In this document: in pieces, positions 25,901-37,582 of the stretch
Layout of the letters: each line of letters begins with the position of its first letter
How positions within the stretch are numbered: the first letter of the stretch is position 1
Assembly (NCBI GenBank): GCA_008973525.1
Contig: WACJ01000075.1
Span: 868,001-932,000 of the forward strand
Direction: 5' to 3'
Length of the DNA: 64,000 nt
Source of the DNA: Stenopsyche tienmushanensis
Lineage: Eukaryota > Arthropoda > Insecta > Trichoptera > Stenopsychidae
Program-made: the position numbers and the translations under genes
Notes under the pieces: model-generated
What the model saw: only the letters and a program-made list of their open reading frames with translations
The model's database searches: none
What the model was told of the DNA's origin: nothing

Positions 25901-28612
25901 CTCTCATTAGTGTAATTTTCGTTGATCATATTTGGATATCGTCCCAAAGGTAGGGGTGAATCGGACGGCATGTCATACTTTGACGGAGGGATCGATAGTT
26001 GCGTTCTAGCCGGGATGAGACTCGAATGAATAAATATCGTCGATCAATGAACCGAAAGAGTACATAATCGAGCAGCCGCAAGGATCGGAAAGCAAAAAGA
26101 GATATTCTTTTGATTCTTATCGAACACAAAAGGATACAGCGTACGAACACAAAGCGGAGCAAAAAGCAGCATCCGTCCGAGTGGAACGTTTTCGCGTTCG
26201 GGATGGGATAGCATTAATATTTATCAAATGTATCCTCCGCAGGGCAGCGCCTGGATATATAGGTCCCGTACGTGAATGGACGTTAGGTGGAACTGGTCCA
26301 ATCTCGCGGCTGCCCGACAATTTATACGTCTTCTCGAGGTGGTATTTAACATGGGTGGCACTAATGCCTCGCCTTTCTCGGAATGGATGCAGCCGGGGAG
26401 GAATGCGCCCGTTTCAGCTCAGAGGCATGTGCGTGGATAGCGTATTAGCCGACTCACCGGAGATTGCTTTATTTTTATTGAAGACGTTTATACACTTTTT
26501 ACTCGCTCGTTTCTGCGGCGAACGTGGCGAGTGTATTTTTCTATCGCGGTCACGTCGTCGCTCGATACGATCTCGGCTCGTACGCCCGTTGCAAATAACA
26601 AAATGTATCTTTCATTGCGCATAATGGATCATGATAATAACGAAAGCTCGATATTTGCGATAATAAATAACGCTCGACGACGTGATACATTATCGCGAGC
26701 GACAGACGCGTGTCATTAGTTCATTGCGCGTTTAGCAGATAATCGTCGGGCTTTCATTAGCGGAATAAATCTGAGCGTCTCTGATGAGAAAAATAAAACG
26801 ATTTTAGAGGAGGCGGATTGCGTAAAAACGCGAAATACGCGAGAGCGACCGCGTGTGAGACAAATGTGCGATCGAGGAGAGTGATCTGCGAATTTCCATC
26901 AGCAGGTTGTTATTATAAGTGTGATCGATAAATAATAAAAGTAAAAGTAGATCACTTCATCAGTGGACCGGTTTGATTCCCAGCGCAGCAGAGCTATTTT
27001 GTCCACATGCTGCTAACGCGCGTGTGTGTCTTGTCTCACACTGTGTTCGCGACCGGCGAATAAATAAGCCCGATACAGGTTTCGACCGATCGAGCCTTTT
27101 TTCTGCCGTCCTTAAATAACTAACATCCGACTTAATCGAGGTGTTAAAAATTTGCCATTATTTCTGACGCCCAATAGAGTATTAAAAGCGCTAAACAAAT
27201 CATCGAAAGAAAAAAAAACTCTATTGATTCGTTTTACATACGTATATCCAACAGTTGCAAAACGTGTTTAAGACCGAAATAAGAGGTGTGTAATTTATAA
27301 ATCAACAACCAAACCACCCATCGATATCACATTATGATCTCTTTCCATCGAGTATATCCCAATGATTCCATTTTATGTAATTCCTATTTGCAAGGCATTG
27401 ATATAGATAATCTCCAAGCTTTGCTTAAATGACACTACTAACCCTCATTATGGCCGGTGTGCGAGAGCGGTTTCTTGTACATGATTTAAAAGCATGGCGA
27501 TTGCTTGTGAAACATCTTTTCAACACTAAATAATTTCTTTGTTACAGATAACGTTCTATGGGAGCAGCTGCAATAAAAAATGAAAAATCACAAGAAAACA
27601 ATATCTTTGAAACTGTTTCTATACAAAAGTTAACTCTCAAAATCATTTTATCTTCACAATCAATGCATAAAATTATCAAGAAAAAAAACTACGAAGATTG
27701 CGAGCGAATAAATAGAGTAAATCGCGCTTATAACGGATTATTTGATAGTTATCGACAAACTTTACGTAAGAAATTTTAACAGGAACACTAAATTCTCTTT
27801 TGCAATATAGAACCAAGAGATTAATTTATATTCCCCCATTGTCGCGACATTACCTAGAACGTATTACCCGTGATCAACGGGGATTACCTGTACCTGGATA
27901 TGCATTTGACAAGCACTGGATATGCATCTGACAATAATAATCAATGCGTAGCGTATGAAACGTGACCAATCCAACCGTTATTGGTCAAATATTTAATTCA
28001 GTTAGTTTATTAGTTATTATGGTAGATCAATAAAAATAAATAAAACGCACGACGTACATCGCAAAAAGGACTTATGATCGCCTTGTGTAACCCGATCTGT
28101 ACAATATAAAAACCGCATAGATCGATTTGTATTACTTTCCCGACTGTCCGAACGATTTCCCAGCATATCAGATAATCGAAGTTCCACTCTGCATATTACG
28201 GACACAAAAGCGTACGGGATAAATTACGAATTACTCTGCAATAAACAATATTTCCGCAAGTTTCTGTGGAAAGAGTCAATTTCGCCCGAGCGAAAACGAG
28301 TTTTTTTTTTCGAGAGCCGTCGTTTAATGGAAAACCGTCCGACCCGGTCAAGACCACCTTGTGAGCTGAAAATTTAAAAAAGTCGTTATCGCTGGAAAAG
28401 CAAAAATAACACGTCGATAAAATGCTCGAGGGTGAATAACGACACTCTTCGACAGGGGGGAGGATTAAATTAAAATAAAATTATTTCCGATCGAATTATA
28501 CAATACGAAGCCAAACAACTTCAACGTGACTATTTTGCATACGTTTAGCAAAAATGCACATGTTTACTTATAGGAAGTTCCAATAATCTCATCAAATCCA
28601 GGTTTATTTCAT
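25901..28612. other. Intronic sequence with a CpG-rich patch
   Basis: The zone from about 26180 to 26900 is GC-richer with many CpG and TCG words. It holds overlapping reading frames, including a 147-codon one at 26181-26624 that shows no recognised domain and is probably a by-product of composition. No exon recognised. Confidence 0.4.
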
Positions 28613-28873
28613 ATGTTGGAAGGAAAGGAAAGATGCACTAGCACCTTAAATTTGTTACTGAATTTTGGTTGCATCTTTCCATTGCAACTTAATTTATTAA
28701 TGCTGAAAAGATTTAAAATCATGATGAAGATTTATACTGAACACTATTTTTCGACAAAATTCATTTTTGTGGCGTATCGCGACGAAAAATGGATATACTA
28801 TGATAACCCAGAAAGAATGAGTTCACGGATAAACCGACAAAATTCAAGGTTCAACATTCATTGTATTGTGTAA
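28613..28873 (+). pseudogene. Mariner transposase fragment (DEKW region)
   Basis: The reading frame contains RDEKWIYYDNPERMSSRI (about 28775-28835), matching the mariner consensus around the first catalytic aspartate (TGDEKWIYYDNPKRKKSW). The sequence before and after that core does not match a mariner transposase clearly, so only a small piece survives. The remaining catalytic residues, the helix-turn-helix region and the terminal repeats are not seen at this position. A second mariner piece in the same orientation lies about 2 kb downstream and may be the other half of the same copy. Confidence 0.72.
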
Positions 28874-30175
28874 TCATTGAAATGCGAATGTTCATAGATT
28901 TAAGTTTTCTATACTTATGATGATGTTAAAAAAGGTTAAAAACTAATGCATCCCCCTAATGGATTGATATAGTGTAGGGGTTTATATAGTATTATATGTA
29001 GGGAAGCTGCATGAGATTCAAAATGTTGTCAACACCCACATTTGTAAATTCAATGGGGCTCGTTAACAAAATTTCCAACGGGCGTACGGAAATTTAAGCA
29101 AACGTAATAAAGAATGATTTATCTCCGGTTCGTAGCTTCTCGACACAAAAACTGGAAATACACATCAGCGGTGGGCATTTTTATTTTTTTTAATATCATT
29201 TCGCCGGAACGACGACTGGATATCGGATGCTGAAAAAGGGAGGGCGGGTTACACGAGACTGCCTTAAAATTACACCCGGGTAGATGTTTATCTGATACAA
29301 GGAAAAAAGGACAAAACGGCGAGCATTGCCGACCGGTGGCAATAAATCGTCAAGTAAAAATCCAGCCTCCCGGCAATTAGCCAGGATGAAGGAGGGCCGC
29401 GTCGGCTAAAACGCGACTCCGGGACACACAAAAAAGGGATGTGTTTATTTCAATTTTCGGCAGCCGGGTGCAACAAGAAACACTATTACGCACGTCTCGA
29501 CACCATTAATCTGTCTTAAACGCCGAGCGTATCCTGCGCTGACAGTCGAACTTTTTATCTCACTGTCTAAAAAAATCTTCTTCCAACATCCCGTCACCGA
29601 AAATTGATAATTGAGAAATGAGAATTTCGCTTGTCGTACAAATTTGACAATTACCACAGGCAACGAATGTTTCGAGACGCTGAGAGTCGACGAGATGAAA
29701 TATTGTCGTCATAAATGAAGCTCGAATATAAACACTGTTTAATATCAAGATCAGGGCTGCCATTCGAGCATTAAATTATGGCAGAAGATTAAGAATACAA
29801 GTGCGCGTTCGAGGCGAACTTTTGGGGTCAACGATAAGTCACGATCGTACTTATTAATTGAAGGTGAATAATTATAATTCAATGCTAATAGTAATAAGGA
29901 TACGGGGCTCGTTTCGAACACTACGGCACTTGTAGGCTCTAATGGGGATATGGCGTGACGACTGGTGCCGTTTGCGGGGATCAGTCATTTGTACACGTGA
30001 GTAAATAAATAACCATTAGGCAACCGAGCTACACGCTTCAAATTATGTGTTATTTCTGTACGAAGCGACTTGAGTTTTTTCGGGTCGATCCGGTCGCGGT
30101 TTCCCACGTTCATCCACTCGAAGATAATTATGTTATTTCATCCTTCCGAGGCGTAAAAGCGGTAATCTCGACAGA
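28874..30175. other. Intronic sequence between mariner and CENP-B-like relics
   Basis: No gene recognised. GC-richer from about 29100 to 29460. The minus-strand reading frames at 29445-29763 overlap each other in different frames and show no domain. Confidence 0.4.
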
Positions 30176-30460
30176 TCAAAAAAACACATACACTAATACC
30201 TTTCGAGCTCGTATCGCAACAGGAGCGGAACTTCTCGTCGCTTTGAACTTTTTAAACTCCAATTTGTATTTAGTTTTGAAGGCATCGATCCATTCGGCGC
30301 TACAGACAAAATTGTCAACGCCGAGCGATGTACAAATTTCCCTAGCTTTCGATTTCAAATGTCTAGCATTGAGAAACACATTTGCACTGTTTTGGTCGGA
30401 AATCCACTTCAATAATGCTTCATCCAGTAGCTTATTGACCGATTGTCTTGTACGTTTCAT
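30176..30460 (-). pseudogene. CENP-B/Tc5-type DNA-binding fragment of a Tigger/pogo transposase
   Basis: The reading frame shows KLLDEALLKWISDQNSANVF, then LKSKAREICTSLGV, then SAEWIDAFKTKYKL. This is the pattern of the second helix-turn-helix of CENP-B/jerky/Tigger proteins (LEEALLKWF...AKEIA..LG....S.GWL..FK.RH). Downstream of this segment the protein similarity ends, so the DDE catalytic domain is missing. It lies on the opposite strand between the two mariner fragments. It differs in sequence from the Tigger relic at 47362-48539 and is a separate lineage. A host CENP-B-like gene is possible in principle but there is no downstream coding to support it. Confidence 0.72.
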
Positions 30461-30919
30461 ATTCGTAATATATTATAATATATCACAACTGCACAGAAGA
30501 TGCGCTCTTGACCGACTAAAGTGCGACACTAAACTGAGGCAAATAATACGGAAAGGACGATAGATAGACCGATTTCTAAATTACATAGCTCCAGGAAATT
30601 TAAATAATAAGACAAAAGGTCGACTTATATCTTATCTATTGGTCGTTAAATGCGTTTCTATAAACTCAATGAAAAGTTTCACTGCGATAACCTTTGGACT
30701 GACACGTTACAAGCCGTGGCGTCAAAAATTATGCAGACAAATATTTGCATTCTTTTAAGAGCTGCGCATAGATATCACACGATGCATCCTATAATCATAC
30801 GAGGTCGCCTTATCGCTCAGAATTTAGCAATAAATCAACTGTTGAGTGTTTGTCTCGATCAAATATTCAGATCATTTGGAAAGCATCGCATCATGAACAA
30901 ATAATCAAAAATTAAATAC
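30461..30919. other. Non-coding gap, possible transposon flank
   Basis: No recognised feature. It may hold the promoter side of the CENP-B-like fragment and decayed mariner sequence; neither terminal repeat could be identified. Confidence 0.35.
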
Positions 30920-31090
30920 AAGAAATGATCATGCTTGACCTCACACATACAATTTATTGAAAGGTTAAACTTTCAAGTGCTCGAACATCCTCCGTATTGT
31001 CCAGATTTATCACTGCGCTTTCGGTTTGAACAAACGAAAGATTTAAGAGCAGTATCGAATAAACCTTTACTCGAGGCGGTTGCATTTATA
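30920..31090 (+). pseudogene. Mariner transposase C-terminal fragment (HPPYSPDL region)
   Basis: The plus frame gives HIQFIERLNFQVLEHPPYCP followed by DLS at about 30949-31012. This matches the mariner consensus around the third catalytic aspartate (IEKLGW.VLPHPPYSPDLAPSD). The frame then decays through FEQTKDLRAVSNKPLLEAVA. Orientation matches the DEKW fragment at 28613-28873. About 65-70 residues expected between the two pieces are missing or unrecognisable. Confidence 0.75.
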
Positions 31091-32305
31091 TGACCTTTAG
31101 CATTGAAATGTTAATAATATGTATTGGATGTGCATCGAGAACTTTGCGAAAAAACCCAATACTACATGCAAATTAAATTCAGTGTTGCAAAACACGCGTC
31201 TGACTCAAAATAATTGCAACACTTTGACAGCACCAAAAAATGCGTCAATCAATCCTTCAACATGAAAGACGCCATGCATACAAATTGCAAACATGCATTA
31301 AAAAAATGCAATGTCAACAAGCGCAGCAAAAATATAATGAGTCAATTTAGCTTCCAAGAAAATTGACATGACATACAATTTATTTTATAAACGAAAAAAG
31401 CCAATTTATAATCAATTTGCAATATTTTAAATGCGAAAAACATTCTCAGATCAAGTCGCATTCTGAGAAATTATATTGTATTTTTAAACAAATCCATTAC
31501 GATTCAAAATACTCCTTTTTTAAATGCAAATCAAAGGGCGTGTTTTAAAACCAATTGAAATGTCAATTAAAGTGTTACGAACCGGTTTATATTGTGGTAA
31601 CATAATTCTAATTTATCGATGATCATTATGTGTAATTATTAATATCCAGCGCAGATTTCAATGTATATATATAATAAATTATTAAATGATCTGCAAATAA
31701 ATACACCTATGGATATCCATTTAAAAAATATACTACTATCAATTATTTCAATTAATTCAAAAATATTCCAATTTGTTAACAGGCTTGTCGCATGTTTTTA
31801 CAGCATTTTCGATATGAATATTTATTACGTATTTTATATGCATTATCCAAATCAAATGATAATTTTCGTTGACCCCCATTCGTATTTATAACACTTTCAA
31901 AAATTGTCAAAAGCGTAATTTATGCCACAAATATCAATTTGAAATGCTGGTTGAACCAGGAAAACAATTATGCTACATTTTATCAGGCCATAAAATGATA
32001 ATGATTGAAATTATCGCGTTATAGAGAGCGTATAAAAAGCGATAAACATTTAACTCGTTTTCAAGATTTTTGCCATATTCGCGACATTTTTTGCTTTTCT
32101 TTGGGTAGTTTTTAATATTGGCACAATGCTGATAGAAAATGACTTGATAAATACTATAAATAGGAAGATGTATAGAATTTTATGCAATTTTAATTCGTAC
32201 ATTTGTATTCATATGCTATTTTTGAATATTTTGATCAAATTGACTAAAATCTATATAAATTATACACGTTTTCTTGTTATGCAATTTTTTAAAGTTACAC
32301 ATCCA
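31091..32305. other. AT-rich intronic sequence, nothing recognised
   Basis: Very AT-rich. The reading frames at 31661-31891 and 32126-32341 are rich in Ile, Asn, Tyr and Phe, as expected from composition alone. Confidence 0.45.
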
Positions 32306-32841
32306 ACCATCAATGTGACTGATAAAATTCCTTTCTGCTGAAACACGGACTAAAACTTGCAAAATTCCCGATTTCCCGAAAAATTATTTATTTCCGTCGC
32401 TGCAAATGAATACTTATATACTACATATAATAATTTGATGTGATTCGTAGTTATATTACGGAGGAATACAAAAATTCTGAAGCCCGTATCTATTATATTT
32501 CATATCGATATTCCCATTATTAGAGTCGAGGTGTAGTAAATACATCACCGGTAGGGAAAGGTTAATATAAAAATTTGAAAAACATATATGTATTGTATAT
32601 ATGTATACATAGATTAGACTGCCTCAGGCGTCGCCTAAGCTCGCCAATTAGTAGTTACGCCACTGTTTCCAAGCGTCCAGATTTGAAATGTCTCGATTTA
32701 GTAGCCTTCATCGTGCTGATAAGGTGTACGATTCTATTATATAAAAATTTCAATCCAGAATTTTTCGGGATTACGTTTACTAATCCCGGGATTCATGAGC
32801 ACCTAATACTATCCGGGATTCCGGGATTGGATTCTCTAGTT
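32306..32841 (-). mobile_element. hAT deletion derivative, copy B (left half only)
   Basis: In minus orientation it starts at 32841 with TAGAGAATCCAATCCCGG and continues with GGTGCTCATGAATCCCGGGA. It follows copies A and D closely through AGTGGCGTAACTACTA, CGACGCCTGAGGCAG and CCTACCGGTGATGTATTTAC. It ends at about 32306 just after CACATTGATGG, exactly where copies A and D enter the transposase VLYENGG codons. It therefore contains the non-coding left part of the element and no transposase. The left terminus is better preserved here than in copy D. Confidence 0.85.
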
Positions 32842-34406
32842 TCAATGGATGTCTAAGCTAACAACCCCGCTTATAAAGTTTTAATTTACAATTGCAGAAG
32901 GCGTTCTTCTTTGAACTCGACGATAATGGCGTCTATTTGAACGCCAGTTTTTAAATCCAAAGCTCAATGGAAGCGTCGAGCAATCATACTTTACAATTAA
33001 ACCTTGTGCAAAAATCGCACACCCAATTAATTTTTTACGGGCGCGTTACCGTTATTTCCGCCGACACGGCCCTGGCGGCAATGGCGATCGTTAAATTGTT
33101 CGCAGATAACAAATTAAAAGAACGCCACACATACGGAGCGTATAAGTGACTACACATTAGGTGTACTGTTAATTGATTATGAAATTTACGAAGCCTAATT
33201 ACTGGTGTAAATTATTATCGCAGGTGCTTTGGTCCGCCGCATTCGCTGGTGCACTTACCTTTGAATTCATTAAAGCGGCCATCGCTGACGACGCTTCAAA
33301 GGAACGACCCGATGGACTTATTAACTCGGCTATTGTCCAGGATGTATCCAAATTAATTACGCAGACGAGGATCTCATCTATGGAGTAGGCGATCGCTTAC
33401 CGTTGCGTCCGGGACGAAGTGGATCGGGTGCATGCGGAGATAAGTGGATTGAGTTGGAGTAGAAGCCGTCGCCGCCCTATCTTACACATTGTGAAGATCC
33501 CATCGACGGGATGAGATAAAAACGATCGCATTGTTCAGCAATCGAACGATCTTCAGTGCTTAGAATCGCAAGATAGATCAGGCGAATGTAAGATAGAATT
33601 GTAATGACGCTGTACAACAGTCGACCGCATAGAGTCAATAGTGCAGCGGCGCATCGGCACTAAATAATTGAACAAGTTCGCCACCCCGCAAGTCTTCAAA
33701 TATTCACCAGCGAAAGCAAACAAAACGTCCTCCGAAGCGGAGCAAACAGATTTGCGCTCTATAAAAAGCGATCGGAGCGGCAGCCACCTTTTTGCCGAGA
33801 CATTTGCATAAGTAATTGCCGACCAGCGCCGAGCTCGAGACGGAGGAAAGGGTCGGGGCGTTGATAGATCATAAAACAATTTATCGAACATGGGATACAT
33901 TACGTAGGGTAATATACTGGAATGGAGCCTTATCGTGGACTGCGAGCCTTCCTTTTTCGACAAAAAAAAGAAATGAATACGGTCGGAGCATTCGCAGTCG
34001 AGTCCACAAAATGCCTTTACTTATGTACGGACGTCGTCGAGGCGCACCAACAAAGCAGCATCCAGATATTCTCACTCCTACACGTCCATGGATCCTCAAC
34101 CTTCTTCCCGTATTAATTATTTCAAACATTATAATATATTTATAAGGCTAACAAGTCTGCTCTAAATCATTCGATTTGGCCATCGAGCATAAGATGTTCG
34201 TATATTACATGAAAACAAATCGATTGATCGACACATTGAAGCGTTTTTTAATACCAATATTCTCTATATATTTAAAATATGCAATGCAGGTTAGACATAT
34301 GAGTCGATAAAATATTCTTCACACACTCCAATGGTATTTAACAATTATGCGGTGAAAATGTTCATCGAACATCCATTATACAAAATACATATGAATTTGT
34401 TCATAA
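32842..34406. other. Intronic sequence with a GC-richer patch and a strong donor-like site
   Basis: The zone from 33030 to 33420 is GC-richer. On the minus strand it contains a good ATG context and, 24 bases on, a consensus donor AAAG|GTAAGT at about 33250-33258. Without protein similarity this is only a lead. Reading frames at 33553-33963 and 33816-34145 overlap on opposite strands and show no domain. Confidence 0.35.
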
Positions 34407-35145
34407 TTGGCAATAAAAGCATGTTGCTACACAAATTCTTCTAGAATAGGATATGACAAATCCGGGTTGAATCCACTGGAATTTTATAGATCCAGTTTGA
34501 TCGACGATCCGATGACGGCCGAGAATGCATGGACTTCAAAGTGTAAAAAATGTTTGTCACTAATTGATCAAGATCAGATAAATCTCAAAATACTTGCGAA
34601 ACGTTTGGACGCTTGTCAAAAATTTCAACAGCAAATTATTCAATTAATCTGGACCAAATCCGTCGCATTTTAATGCCGTCAAGAATTTGAAAAATATTAT
34701 AAATGATGTTTAAAAACTAAATTTCAGCTTATTAAATACAGAGTACCCGATAAAGATTTTTACAAGACAGTTTATCAACTCCATTATTCTATTAATCATT
34801 TGAAGATTCCACCCGTACATGACGATTTTGATAATGATGAATTATAGCGAATGAAAGTTATTCGAAAGTAATAAGTCAATAACTTTCTGAAATAATTAAA
34901 ATCAATGACGAAACAATTCAACTAATTGGAGATCATGAAAACCAAGTAAATATCAATAAATTCATGGATATATTTAGTATAAACGATTTTTAAGCATATT
35001 TATTTGTACTGAAAAATGGATGCTGTATTGCAAGAAGAGACGATTTTATCTACAAAAATACTGATTCAGAACCAGAGGATTTTGCTTTTGTGCGCTGTAC
35101 GACTACAACTGATATTATCCAATTAGTTTCTTAACACAGGCCAAA
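34407..35145 (+). pseudogene. Decayed protein-coding sequence of unknown family
   Basis: Plus-strand frames show a protein-like run interrupted by stops and frameshifts. First is ENAWTSKCKKCLSLIDQDQI...LDACQKFQQQIIQLIW (34407-34673). After a shift comes KFQLIKYRVPDKDFYKTVYQ...INHLKIPPVHDDFDND (about 34718-34848). After stops comes INDETIQLIGDHENQ (about 34899-34945), then LKNGCCIARRDDFIYK and SEPEDFAFVRCTTTTDIIQL (about 35008-35128). Residue composition (Asp, Gln, Glu, Lys, balanced hydrophobics) is unlike the Ile/Asn/Tyr-rich noise of neighbouring frames. I do not recognise the family; a mobile element or a processed pseudogene are both possible. Segment borders are approximate. Confidence 0.45.
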
Positions 35146-35384
35146 CGGATGATGTCTACTTTATACTAGTTACTAGGGACTAGTTAATTGAAAAAATATG
35201 TTATTCTTGTAGGATGCAGAACTCATATATGAACACATAAGAAAGCATATACTTGCGAATGGGAAATAATAATTAATATCACAACCCGATATTTACAGCC
35301 TACAAAATTTGATCAATTTTAATATGAAACAATAAATAAAACCTAATTAGATTTGGATAGTAAGAGGCAGTATAAACATTTTTT

Positions 35385-35670
35385 TTATACTTCAAGATTG
35401 TATTGGGATCGTTATTATAAATGAATGAGTGAGCCTAAGATTTCTTGAATAAAATTTGTAGAGAAGGTGTTGACGAGCCCTGCCTTCTAGGTCGTGCACA
35501 TTCCACACAAATGCCCCTATACACGAGAAGGATAGTGGCCACAGGCGGACAGGTAGACTGGATTCTAAAAGGCATATTTGCCCTGAGCACACAAGGCACC
35601 TATTATGTGCCCAGGTGAATGAGTGAACAAGCCAATAAAGCGTGTCGGTCGGCATTAACGCGCCGAACAC
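35385..35670 (-). repeat. Unclassified mRNA- or SINE/LINE-tail-like segment ending in an A-run
   Basis: In minus orientation a 92-codon open frame runs from 35670 to 35392 (motifs CSGQICLLES, VWNVHDLEGRARQHLLYKFY). It is followed within about 15 bases by an A8 run at 35379-35386. Base composition is more balanced and less CpG-rich than the flanks. An open stretch ending next to an A-run suggests a retro-inserted 3-prime end (LINE tail, SINE or processed transcript), but no target duplication was confirmed and the protein is not recognised. Confidence 0.35.
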
Positions 35671-37560
35671 AAATTACACATCACAAATGGACAAATGCTT
35701 TTTTCTCCAAATCCCCAACTCCAAAAATCGCCCGGGCGATCCCACGCGGATCGACCCAAAATCGGAACGCGTCCCACGTGTTGGCGATCGGGCAAAAATT
35801 TGAATTTCCGCCGATGCGATTGTTCCGTTGACGTGTTTCAAATTTGTGTGATGTATCTGACCCAATGGCGAGTTTTTCGTTTGGGCCACAGCGGCAATCG
35901 CGGTTTTACGCTCTATAAAGTCGAAAGGAGCAATAAAATTGTCAACGCGAATATGCTCCGACTGATTTATGCACATAATTGCACATGAGGAGTGCATTTC
36001 AAAAATAAAAATGCGTAAACACAATGAGGGAAAATTGCGGTGCGCCAATAAAGCACCCAGGAAATTGCAAGGTTGATAACCCTAACGGGGCCGCGCACTC
36101 CATTTATCGATATTCTCATATGGCACTGCGGTAATTATATTACTGTAAACTTTCTTCGAAATATAATGAAATGTCATGGCCGCAAGTACATAATCAGAAA
36201 TCAAAAATGCATTGCAGTTTCCGATGAAACTATTGTAGAAGTTCTTCTCACGTCTATGGAGTTTGCATTCAAATTGGTCTATGTTATATAAAATCGATCG
36301 CATGACAAGGTATATTTATGATTGGACAATACAATTGTGATTCTTTGAATGGATATTGAAGAAGGTATAATCTTACAGTAGACTGCTTTTGGATGAAATA
36401 CGTTGAACATATGATTTATACGAACTGTATATTGACGGTTGTTATTTATGCTAAGCATAAATATCCATGAAAAACATATACATAAATCGAATCAAATAAA
36501 AACACGATTTTGCTTTCATTCTCGCGCGCAGTCAATAATTTCAAAAGTGCACTTTTAAGAACTAAATATAAAAACTAAACCACACTATTCATGCAAAATA
36601 TTTCTAAAATATCTACGTGAAACTTTAATAGATCAAATAAAATAAAAAGGTAGCTTATATTGTTCATTGCACATTGAGAAAATGCGGTGAAGAAGCTTGA
36701 ACGAGTGAAAGAGGAATAATAGAAACACAAAGAGCCCATCCAAAACATATGCCAAAAGACACTTGCGTGTTATAAATAAATTTATAATGAAAAGAAACAA
36801 AGATGACAGTATATAAATACACCTCGTGGTGAATTAACAGGCAACCCCCATACAACGCGATATTCCTACATACAATTCAAAATGTAACATTTAAAATTCA
36901 TTACATCGCGAAATAATTACAATGGATTTGGAGTTTGAATATTTGGAGTGAGTAAACATTAGTCCAACGTGTAATTCTAATTGAGACAGCTAAAAACGGA
37001 GTAGATGCAATAGTAGAACTTGCGCGATTTTTTTAGGAACTATACGACCGTGTTATAGGAGGGTCACCTATATAAGAAACTAAAATAAATGTAATATCGT
37101 TAAGTGCTTCCATATAAAATAAAGAAGAAGGGATAAGAATGATCCGATGCAAAAATATATACTTCGACCTCGAAAACAACAAATCGATGCTGATCGTGCA
37201 ATTTCATCTATTGGTGTGAATTACGGATGCCAATCAAATATAACAAAAGACTGCGAAGAATGGAAACAATCGGCCAATTCCACAACATTCCAGGATGATT
37301 GCTGAAAATGGACGTATTCCGAAACACGCAGCGATTTCATCATTAAACTGTTAATTTACAACCAACAGCCGATAGGCAGTAGCGTCACGATCTAATTTAC
37401 ACATAAAATATTGCCTCCAATCCATTAGTATACAATCGAATCGCGGTAAATTCAATTTTAAATAACCCACAATCGATTACAAGCTTCGTCTATATTATAA
37501 TTCCAGTAAAACGGTACCTTTCAAACGACTGAGCGGTACCACAAATCTCGTGTCTTGTTA
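35671..37560. other. Intronic sequence, nothing firm
   Basis: Slightly GC-richer at 35690-35900, otherwise AT-rich. Overlapping frames on both strands at 35674-36303 show no domain. Confidence 0.4.
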
Positions 37561-37582
37561 ACGTACCTGCAACAAAAGAACA
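37561..37582 (-). promoter_or_regulatory. Candidate recursive splice site (ratcheting point) in the sbb intron
   Basis: Read on the sbb strand this is TGTTCTTTTGTTGCAG joined directly to GTACGTTAAC: a pyrimidine-rich tract and AG acceptor abutting a donor with no exon between. This is the architecture of zero-nucleotide recursive splice sites that divide very long insect introns. The donor has C instead of A at +3, a permitted but weaker form. In a scan by eye for acceptor-donor juxtapositions on the sbb strand this was the best one. A chance occurrence cannot be excluded. Confidence 0.4.

Noticed and set aside
26181..26624. 147-codon plus-strand frame
   Set aside because: Arg/Ser/Leu composition reflects CpG-rich sequence; no domain, no splice context, and an overlapping minus frame of similar quality.
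26960..27000. B-box-like GGTTTGATTCC suggesting a tRNA or SINE
   Set aside because: No anticodon arm or A box at the right distance on either strand.
33553..33963. 136-codon minus frame
   Set aside because: Overlapped by three open frames at 33816-34145 on both strands; no domain and no flanking splice sites.
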